DNA of 64,000 nucleotides from a virus, in the IMG/VR virus record IMGVR_UViG_3300033273_000392, positions 62,001 through 126,000 of that record; one strand, 5' to 3'. Numbering within the stretch: position 1 is the first letter of the stretch; each line of letters begins with the position of its first letter. Of this stretch, positions 57,293-64,000 are shown in pieces. The notes beneath the pieces were generated by a model, which was not told the origin of the DNA, did no database searches, and saw only the letters and a program-made list of their open reading frames with translations. The position numbers and the translations under genes were made by a program.

Positions 57293-60200
57293 TTAGGTTA
57301 ATTCTACCCAATCGTCAGACGGTCTAAAATATAGAAGACTTTCTGAAGGCTTAATTAAATATCCGACAATTCTAACTATTTCTCCGCTTCCATTAGGAGC
57401 TGTTAATGTAAATTGCCCGGCAGTTGTTGAAAGATAAACTATATCGCCAGGCTGTCCTCCAGTAAGGCTGTTTCCTGCTTTTACAACTCCATCTAATACC
57501 ATTTCTTGAGAAGATGTAGCAGTAGTTGCAACCGCTAATAATCCACGAGCATTAGTCTCACTGTCTGCCCGTGCCGTACCCCAAGTTGCGTTTCCGCCCC
57601 CACTCTTAAATTGGTATAATTCCCCAGCAGTTACCGTAAAGTTAGCTGAAAAGTTATGTGCCGTTCTAGTTCCTGGATAAAATTGACCTGATGAAACAGT
57701 TCCTGTTTTATGAGTTTTAACCTTAATATCGTTAGCGTAAAAGTCAGTATTTACTGTCATCCCAAAAGAGTTAACAGTAATATCGGATTCAACAGTAGCA
57801 CTACTTCCACCATTAAAAGTTAATAATCCATCTAGGGTTGATCCTGTGAGGTTTAAAAGACCCTTTTCTCCTTTTTGACCCTTTGATCCAGAGGCACCAG
57901 CGGCACCTTGAGCTCCAGCGGCACCTTGAGCTCCAGCGGCACCTTGTGCTCCAGCTGCACCTTGTGCTCCAGCTGCACCTTGAGCACCTTGAGCACCTTG
58001 TGGTCCAGCAGGACCTTGAGCACCTTGAGGTCCAACTGCACCCTGGTTACCTTGAGCACCCTGTGGTCCAACGTTACCTTGAGCACCTTGAGGTCCAACT
58101 GCACCCTGGTTACCTTGAGCACCTTGTGGTCCAACGTTACCTTGAGCACCTTGAGGTCCAACTGCACCCTGGTTACCTTGAGCACCTTGAGGTCCAACTG
58201 CACCCTGGTTACCTTGAGCACCTTGTGGTCCAACGTTACCTTGAGCACCTTGAGGTCCAACTGCACCCTGGTTACCTTGAGCACCTTGTGGTCCAACGTT
58301 ACCTTGAGCACCTTGAGGTCCAACTGCACCCTGGTTACCTTGAGCACCCTGTGGTCCAACGTTACCTTGAGCACCTTGAGGTCCAACTGCACCCTGGTTA
58401 CCTTGAGCACCTTGTGGTCCAACGGCACCTTGGTTACCTTGAGCACCCTGTGGACCTAAGTCACCTTTAACACCTTGAGCACCTTGAGGTCCGACTGCCC
58501 CTTGGTTACCTTGAGCACCTTGAGGGCCTACATCACCTTTAATACCTTGACCACCTTGTGGACCTAAGTCACCTTTAACACCTTGAGCACCTTGAGGTCC
58601 GACTGCCCCTTGGTTACCTTGAGCACCTTGTGGCCCAACTGCCCCTTGGTTACCTTGAGCACCTTGAGGGCCTACATCACCTTTAATACCTTGACCACCT
58701 TGTGGTCCAACATTTCCTTGAGCACCTTGTGGCCCAACTGCCCCTTGGTTACCTTGAGCACCTTGAGGACCTAGATCACCTTTAATACCTTGATCTCCTT
58801 TTTGACCTTGGTCTCCTTTTTGACCTTGTGGACCCTGTGGACCTACATCACCTTTAATACCTTGGTCTCCTTTTTGCCCCTTGTCTCCTTTTGATCCAGT
58901 CGGGCCTTGAGCTCCTATAAGCTCATCTTCTATCATAAGTAGAAGCGCTGGGGTTCCATTAGAAGAAGATACCATACCGTTAGAGTTAACGAATGAGCCC
59001 TCGCCTTGAAGAAGGATATCTCCGCCATCAGATCTTGTGAAGTTAAGATAGCTTATATTCTTTGTAGTAACATTTACTTCTAAGCCTAATGCCTCTGTAA
59101 ATGTAGCTCCGGTGTAATCTGCAAATGAAGAATCACCGGTAATTACTACATCCTTACCTGCGCCTGAAGTTAACATTAATCCAGGATATTGGCTTTTAAA
59201 GTTAGCTTGATCCCATACAAACGTGCTAGCTACAATGTCTACGTTTCCTGCTGTAAATAGTTGATTTAGATCTTGCGCTATTATATTTGCAGAAAAAGTG
59301 TTATATTGAACCCCGCCGCCTGCATTGTATATTGTATCAGTATTAAAACCTGGCGAGTATGTTATTGAGTTAGTACCGTCTGAAATGCCAACGCTAGGAA
59401 GCTGTGCGGCGGCCTGTCCAACCTGTTTAAGAATAATCATTACATCTCCATTCACTGGTTGAGTAACCTTTCCTGAATAGTTTTCTGCATTAGGTAGATA
59501 TATTGAGGCAGTAACATGGTGGCTGCTAGTAGTTAAGTTAACCTCATTCCTTATTTCTGCAGAAGTTTTAGTTACACCAGCTCCAAGGGGAGCAAATATG
59601 TTAACATCATTAATAACTAAAGAGTCGCCTTCAACCATTCCTACGTTAACAGTGTCAGCCTGTATAACTGTTGGAATTGCATCTTTGAAATGTAAGAACA
59701 TTTCATTGTTTCCAAGAGATGGATTTGTTGTTAGCTCACCGTGTGATGAGGTTGATGCGTAATAAACATCTCCAATAGAACCTGTAAGTCTTTCAGGAGC
59801 CGTAAAGTCATCTATAATTTGATTGAACGGCTTTATGTAGGCTACCGTATCATTATACGTTTTGCTAACTACATAGCCTAACTTATATGCATTTGCTCCT
59901 GGCGAATTTATTGGTATTAGATCCCCACTAGAATCTATAGTTACAACATCTCCTACTTCAATAGTAGTCTGTGGTACATCAAACTTAAGTCTATAACTTT
60001 CGCTCTTCTCCTTTACCTGGAATCTAGCTTGTATCTTATCAATTGAGCCTACGTTAGCCTTAAAAAAGTAGTTGCTATTACCTGCAATTATCGCCTCTCC
60101 AGAATCAGATACCTCAAAGGCACAGATTCTATCACCAGCAGAAAGAACATTTGTTCTATATGTCTTGTGCACATATGCGTCGATATCTTCAACTACGAAT

Positions 60201-60508
60201 GTTATTTCATTCGCATTAGTATCAATCGATATTATCGACGTTATCTTTAGACAGATATTTCCAGTAGCGTCTGCAATCCAATCTCCGGTTTTAATATCAA
60301 GAACAGAGTACGTATATGCTTCTCTAGTAGCTGCGGACCCAGTGGTAACCGGCTTAAATCTAACTGTCATTCTAAACGATATAGGCACATTAAGCCCACT
60401 AGGGCCTAGGCCAGTATCGTCATCGTGTTCGTATCTCGAGACTATTAATATGGAGCCTATCTCTCCTTGTAAAAATAATACAGGTGTATCTGGATTGTAT
60501 ATTGCCAT
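57293..60508 (-). CDS. Collagen-like tail fibre, 1071 residues
   Basis: Residues 1-530 are beta-rich; they contain several short strand-turn domains. Residues of about 530-880 are uninterrupted Gly-X-Y triplets, dominated by the 21-residue unit [21 protein letters not shown]. All 14 Lys of this stretch are in Y position followed by Gly (GSKG, GDKG, GIKG, GVKG), the recognition context of collagen lysyl hydroxylase. Pro is mainly in X (GPQ), unlike the Pro-hydroxylated collagens. The C-terminal 190 residues are a trimerising beta domain. The domain is probably a triple helix in a trimeric fibre. The hydroxylase/galactosyltransferase gene lies 2 kb downstream. Confidence 0.9.
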   Translation of the reverse strand: MAIYNPDTPVLFLQGEIGSILIVSRYEHDDDTGLGPSGLNVPISFRMTVRFKPVTTGSAATREAYTYSVLDIKTGDWIADATGNICLKITSIISIDTNANEITFVVEDIDAYVHKTYRTNVLSAGDRICAFEVSDSGEAIIAGNSNYFFKANVGSIDKIQARFQVKEKSESYRLKFDVPQTTIEVGDVVTIDSSGDLIPINSPGANAYKLGYVVSKTYNDTVAYIKPFNQIIDDFTAPERLTGSIGDVYYASTSSHGELTTNPSLGNNEMFLHFKDAIPTVIQADTVNVGMVEGDSLVINDVNIFAPLGAGVTKTSAEIRNEVNLTTSSHHVTASIYLPNAENYSGKVTQPVNGDVMIILKQVGQAAAQLPSVGISDGTNSITYSPGFNTDTIYNAGGGVQYNTFSANIIAQDLNQLFTAGNVDIVASTFVWDQANFKSQYPGLMLTSGAGKDVVITGDSSFADYTGATFTEALGLEVNVTTKNISYLNFTRSDGGDILLQGEGSFVNSNGMVSSSNGTPALLLMIEDELIGAQGPTGSKGDKGQKGDQGIKGDVGPQGPQGQKGDQGQKGDQGIKGDLGPQGAQGNQGAVGPQGAQGNVGPQGGQGIKGDVGPQGAQGNQGAVGPQGAQGNQGAVGPQGAQGVKGDLGPQGGQGIKGDVGPQGAQGNQGAVGPQGAQGVKGDLGPQGAQGNQGAVGPQGAQGNQGAVGPQGAQGNVGPQGAQGNQGAVGPQGAQGNVGPQGAQGNQGAVGPQGAQGNVGPQGAQGNQGAVGPQGAQGNQGAVGPQGAQGNVGPQGAQGNQGAVGPQGAQGNVGPQGAQGNQGAVGPQGAQGPAGPQGAQGAQGAAGAQGAAGAQGAAGAQGAAGAQGAAGASGSKGQKGEKGLLNLTGSTLDGLLTFNGGSSATVESDITVNSFGMTVNTDFYANDIKVKTHKTGTVSSGQFYPGTRTAHNFSANFTVTAGELYQFKSGGGNATWGTARADSETNARGLLAVATTATSSQEMVLDGVVKAGNSLTGGQPGDIVYLSTTAGQFTLTAPNGSGEIVRIVGYLIKPSESLLYFRPSDDWVELT
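57865..58918 (-). repeat. Collagen-coding tandem repeats, 63-base unit in the centre
   Basis: The Gly-X-Y coding region is made of 9-base triplet repeats, arranged in the centre (about 58009-58440) as 63-base units for [21 protein letters not shown]. Adjacent units are nearly identical in DNA, so copy number could vary by recombination. Long open frames in other phases and on the plus strand result from the repeats and are not genes. Confidence 0.85.
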
Positions 60509-60523
60509 CTATGTTAGTTGTCA

Positions 60524-63500
60524 TTAGAACGTGAATATGAGATACACGTGGGGGTCGACTCTATTTTGAAGAGGTGCTGAGTAGCTGTTTCCATACTTTA
60601 CAACACTTTGTTCAACTGGAATTGTCATGTCATATGAAGAGAAGTCAGCACTAAAGTTAGTTCCAGACCATTGTCCAGCAAGACCAGATCCACCTTCACT
60701 TGTAGACTGGTAGGTAAACGCTGTTTTAACAGTGTTGTATGTTATTTGCGCAATATCGTCATTATCAAAATGAGTTACCTTATATGTCATAGTCTTTGGA
60801 TCTAACGCATATGCAAATATAGAAATAGGTGGTCTAGATCTGTTAAATGATACGGTTACGTAGTGGCCAGAATTACCAGTACCTACTGTTTCAGAAACGA
60901 CAGTTGCTGTACCGGCTCCAGGGTTTACATATCCAGTAGCTGCAACAAAGGTGGAGTTACCGCTTATAAGTGCCTCGTTCTGATCATACTCAAGTCTTAG
61001 TAGGAACTGTTCAGACCCACCAACTCCAGTTGGGCCTAGTTCACCTTTTTGTCCCTTGACGCCTTGAGTACCCTGAGTACCTTGGTCACCCTGCGGACCG
61101 GTTACACCGATCTCACCTTTAGTTCCAGCTGCACCCTGAGATCCAACTGGTCCTTGTGGTCCTACTTCACCTTTATCACCGGTTGCTCCAACTTGACCTT
61201 GTAGCCCAACTGGACCTTGTGGTCCGATTGCACCCTGCGGTCCAACTACCGTAGAATCTGCTCCTTTATCACCCTTGTCTCCCTTGTCACCCTGTGGACC
61301 TTCAATAGAAATCGCACCTAGTGTTGTAATAACATAAGAGTAATCAGCGGTTCCTTCAGTATAAAACTTGATAGCATGGGACTGATTGTCAGGGTTATTT
61401 GCGTAGATCCTTACAATCATTCTGTCACCTGTATTCAAAGTGGTGTGTGGGAACTCAAAATCAAGATCCATTTCAACTGGAGTGGTGTTATTAGTGTCCC
61501 ATCCAATAGACTCTACTTCAGTAGTACCTAAACTATTAATTGTGCTTAAAGTTGAATCTGCGCGTAAAAGTTCTACATAAATCTGAACATTATCTGCCTC
61601 ATTAAGCTTAGTAAAGTGCAAGTGGAATCTCTGAATTCCGGCAGGTATAAAGTCATATTGATCTAGCTCTCCTGCATCTGTAATAAATTGTGCAACAAGA
61701 ACCTGACTTGAATTATTATTAATTGTTACATTTGTAATTTGCTGTGACGCCTGCGTTTGTGCATCATCTACTTCATAATACCCTGTTGGGCTTTGAGCAA
61801 CTGACGTATTTAAGTAGTAGATTCTACCTGTAGTTATACCGTCTTTACCAGTAGCTCCTTGTGGTCCAACATCTCCCTTTTCACCTTTATCTCCAGTAAT
61901 ACCCTGTAGTCCTTGTAAACCGACAGAACCCTGTGGGCCTTGTGGACCTGGAATTGTAGAAGGCTCTCCTTTATCGCCAACAAGTCCTTGTAAGCCGATA
62001 GGACCTTGTGGACCTGGAATTGTAGATGGCGCGCCAGTAGCTCCAACATTACCCTGTGCACCTTGAGGTCCAACATCTCCCTTATCTCCTTTAGGACCTG
62101 GAACTGATGAATCAAATCCTTTATTACCCTTTTGTCCAACTTGACCCTGTGCACCAACTTCACCTTTTTGACCCTTTTGTCCAACTAGACCTGCACCTCC
62201 CTGGGCTCCCACTTCACCTTTTTGACCCTGTGCTCCATGTGAACCAGTAGGACCTTGTGGTCCAAGTGGACCTTGTGGGCCTATATCTCCCTTAATACCC
62301 TGAGCACCTTGTAAACCAACAGAACCCTGTGGTCCAGTTGGACCCTGCGGTCCAGTTGGTCCGCCTGATCCTCTTAAAGAAGATGTTGTATAATCGCTTA
62401 TAGTTATAGTTCCACCTTCAGTAGAATGATCGGCCGGCGGGTCAACAGTAGAATCGCAGTAGTAGTATAGTGTTGCAGGTGCGCTTAACGGTACTACAAA
62501 TTCGATATAACCTCCAATACCGCCATATGCTCCGTTTAAGGTTACTCCATCAGTATATTCAGTTCCTCCATTATGTGTACCCCCATCAGTAGTTGAAAAC
62601 TTAAAGAAGTGATCGCGCATCGATGAATGATTTACATCAAATCTATACACTTGACCTCTAAAAAATTCTAAAGACGTATTTTCACCATTACCAACATAAA
62701 AAACAGAATCCCCTGAGCCGTTTGTACCTGTAGTGACCTTAAATCTACCTGAGTATGTGGGATCTCCAGTGCTACCTTGTGGTCCGGTCTCACCGGTACC
62801 GCCAGTTTCACCCGGCTCACCCTTCTGACCTTTACTCCCTCCAGGGCCCTGAGGACCTGTATCGCCAGTAACACTTAATCCTATATCACCCTTCTCTCCC
62901 TTTTCTCCAGTAGCCCCACTAGGACCTTGCGCTCCTTCTTGTCCAGTATCTCCCTTTAATCCTTGTAGACCTACGCCAATATCACCCTTCTCTCCGGTAG
63001 GACCCTGAGGACCTGCTACTGTAGAGTCGGCGCCCGTTGGACCTTGAGCGCCTTGGGCACCTGTTTCACCCTTCTCTCCTCTTTCTCCTTTTAGTCCCTG
63101 GGGCCCTTGTGGTCCTTCATCCCCTTTAAGCCCAGCTGAAGTATATGCGTCTAAAGAAAGAGATATGTTTTGATTTAGTGAAAACTTAGTAAGAACATTA
63201 TCAGAAGAAGAGTGAGAGCGATATGTTACTGTTATGTCGTAAACAACCGGAGTTTGACTGCCCGACATTACGTGATTAGTCATTTGCCATGAAACTATAT
63301 CGTATATGTAGTATTCATACGGTCTATCAACATCAGTAACTACCATGTAAACTCCTGAGCTCTGGCTTCCAGTCTGGAAGAGCTCGGTTAACACGTAATC
63401 CAAATACTCGTTTGTATATCCTCTAACGTCTTTAAAGTGAACCTGTATAGAAGTTACATTCCTAGGATCTGAAGATTCAAAACTTATTCTTCCAGGTACT

Positions 63501-64000
63501 GGGAAATCCCCATTAGTAGCACCAACTGCATATAAAGATGCTGGGGTTATGAATCTATCGTCTACTAATCCAAAAGATTTAGAAGATGCGCTAGGGGTAT
63601 ACAAAGAAACCACTGCTATAATTAGCTTTGGCATTGTCGTAGTTATAGTGCCGACAATATATCTTGATCTGACAAGTTCTACTTCTGCATGAACTGATCC
63701 TATTCTAAGATTCGAAGTGTCATTTTCGTCTAAAATAAACTGTATTAGTCCTTCTTCGCCATTTGCAGAGTTACCTATGAAAAGACTATCATTTCCAGGA
63801 GTACTAGCTTTAGAATATGTTTTAAAGTGAATGCCTTGGTCATCGTATAGGCGAACTATAACGTTATCGTAGTTAGATAAATCTACTTGATCGTTAATTA
63901 CGTCACGGTACATTACTATACCGAAAGTAGTCTGTGATCCCTGGCTAATATTCTGTACCTGAGATATGTATGCAAAGAAGTTTTCTTTTATAACGTATGG
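60524..64000 (-). CDS. Collagen-like fibre with BppU-like start and cupredoxin-like insert, N-terminus cut by window edge
   Basis: The frame is open for 29 codons upstream of the ATG at 63913 to the right edge, so the true start is outside; 1158 codons are visible. The visible beginning '[20 protein letters not shown]' resembles BppU-type fibre or baseplate-attachment domains. Three collagen-like blocks follow, in which Lys occurs mostly as GxKG. Between the first two lies a cupredoxin-like domain ('[20 protein letters not shown]' and '[20 protein letters not shown]') of a type often seen in marine phage fibres. A beta-rich domain separates the second and third blocks. The C-terminal domain is beta-rich and ends [10 protein letters not shown]. 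The protein should be a trimeric fibre. Confidence 0.88.
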   Translation of the reverse strand, partial: PYVIKENFFAYISQVQNISQGSQTTFGIVMYRDVINDQVDLSNYDNVIVRLYDDQGIHFKTYSKASTPGNDSLFIGNSANGEEGLIQFILDENDTSNLRIGSVHAEVELVRSRYIVGTITTTMPKLIIAVVSLYTPSASSKSFGLVDDRFITPASLYAVGATNGDFPVPGRISFESSDPRNVTSIQVHFKDVRGYTNEYLDYVLTELFQTGSQSSGVYMVVTDVDRPYEYYIYDIVSWQMTNHVMSGSQTPVVYDITVTYRSHSSSDNVLTKFSLNQNISLSLDAYTSAGLKGDEGPQGPQGLKGERGEKGETGAQGAQGPTGADSTVAGPQGPTGEKGDIGVGLQGLKGDTGQEGAQGPSGATGEKGEKGDIGLSVTGDTGPQGPGGSKGQKGEPGETGGTGETGPQGSTGDPTYSGRFKVTTGTNGSGDSVFYVGNGENTSLEFFRGQVYRFDVNHSSMRDHFFKFSTTDGGTHNGGTEYTDGVTLNGAYGGIGGYIEFVVPLSAPATLYYYCDSTVDPPADHSTEGGTITISDYTTSSLRGSGGPTGPQGPTGPQGSVGLQGAQGIKGDIGPQGPLGPQGPTGSHGAQGQKGEVGAQGGAGLVGQKGQKGEVGAQGQVGQKGNKGFDSSVPGPKGDKGDVGPQGAQGNVGATGAPSTIPGPQGPIGLQGLVGDKGEPSTIPGPQGPQGSVGLQGLQGITGDKGEKGDVGPQGATGKDGITTGRIYYLNTSVAQSPTGYYEVDDAQTQASQQITNVTINNNSSQVLVAQFITDAGELDQYDFIPAGIQRFHLHFTKLNEADNVQIYVELLRADSTLSTINSLGTTEVESIGWDTNNTTPVEMDLDFEFPHTTLNTGDRMIVRIYANNPDNQSHAIKFYTEGTADYSYVITTLGAISIEGPQGDKGDKGDKGADSTVVGPQGAIGPQGPVGLQGQVGATGDKGEVGPQGPVGSQGAAGTKGEIGVTGPQGDQGTQGTQGVKGQKGELGPTGVGGSEQFLLRLEYDQNEALISGNSTFVAATGYVNPGAGTATVVSETVGTGNSGHYVTVSFNRSRPPISIFAYALDPKTMTYKVTHFDNDDIAQITYNTVKTAFTYQSTSEGGSGLAGQWSGTNFSADFSSYDMTIPVEQSVVKYGNSYSAPLQNRVDPHVYLIFTF

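Noticed and set aside
58009-58440. Regular repeats that might be taken for a CRISPR array
   Set aside because: The repeats are contiguous without unique spacers and encode a continuous collagen-like domain.
57853-58446. Minus-strand frame with VLKVT-like leucine/valine repeats
   Set aside because: A frameshifted reading of the same collagen repeats, entirely inside the real fibre gene.
57883-58470. Long plus-strand open frames with apparent His/Leu or Ser/Thr repeats opposite the collagen region
   Set aside because: They follow from the 9-base periodicity of the Gly-X-Y coding repeats, which keeps other frames open. They have no start context and their composition is artificial.
1-64000. 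tRNA genes, insertion sequences or integrase
   Set aside because: No cloverleaf-like stretch with a GTTCGANTC-type arm was noticed in the intergenic gaps, which are short, and no transposase or integrase motif was seen. Gaps were read by eye only; a dedicated tRNA scan would be decisive.

Overview
This window is part of the genome of a large contractile-tailed bacteriophage related at a distance to T4. It is AT-rich and densely packed, and every supportable gene lies on the minus strand, so transcription runs from high to low coordinates. The phage assignment rests on recognisable baseplate genes (gp25-, gp6-, gp53-, gp5- and gp27/gpD-like), collagen-like tail fibres, small overlapping genes with ATGA and TAATG junctions, and phage-type nucleotide and DNA enzymes. 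A Bacteroidota host is suggested but not proven: starts have A-rich leaders without clear Shine-Dalgarno sequences, host-like promoters carry a GTATATTnC box close to the TAnnTTTG element of that phylum, and the phage's own ribosomal protein S21 ends in the YVQ-type tail seen in Bacteroidota S21.

Layout from high to low coordinates. At 64000-56364 lie two long fibre genes with collagen Gly-X-Y domains and a MAM/lectin-like adhesin; the first runs off the right edge. At 56364-53354 there is a small Cys-rich protein, a GT-B glycosyltransferase, a fusion of a collagen-galactosyltransferase-like GT25 domain with a lysyl-hydroxylase-like 2OG-Fe(II) domain, and a HAD phosphatase. At 53337-44872 come an ATP-grasp enzyme, an exonuclease, small early-type genes, a DUF932-like protein, a Pnkp-type phosphatase and dnaK. 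At 44765-38350 lies a run of proteins that share an N-terminal tag, several of them ADP-ribosyltransferase-like, followed by dnaJ and rpsU. At 38227-33176 are phoH, rnhB, a deoxyribonucleotidase, uvdE and small membrane proteins. At 33090-29555 are a probable multi-domain internal head protein, an acidic core-like protein and a dCMP deaminase. At 29558-25338 are an XPD/DinG-like helicase and small unknowns. From 25277 down to the left edge is the tail-tip and baseplate operon, interrupted by an S1-domain protein and an amidoligase-like gene. The leftmost structural gene runs off the left edge.

Three systems stand out. (1) A likely collagen-modification pathway sits directly downstream of the collagen-like fibres: the GT25 and lysyl-hydroxylase domains match the animal collagen enzymes motif for motif, and the fibre lysines are in the X-Lys-Gly context those enzymes use. 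(2) At least nine proteins carry a shared tag of the form MKyIKlyEqFlNE, closely resembling the T4 capsid-targeting sequence that is cut by the prohead protease after Glu. This implies a large cargo of proteins packaged in the head and injected with the DNA, including Alt-like ADP-ribosyltransferases; one gene looks like a polyprotein with internal cleavage sites. (3) The phage encodes translation and folding factors (an S1-like protein, bS21, DnaK, DnaJ), suggesting that it reshapes host translation initiation and chaperoning.

Two promoter-like motifs recur. GATATATA, similar to the T4 late box TATAAATA, lies upstream of structural and tagged genes, and [CT]GTATATTnCA lies upstream of early-type genes. 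Several strong hairpin terminators separate the units. No tRNA, insertion sequence or CRISPR array was seen. No head, sheath, terminase or replication core genes are in this window. No gene-free stretch exceeds about 150 bases.
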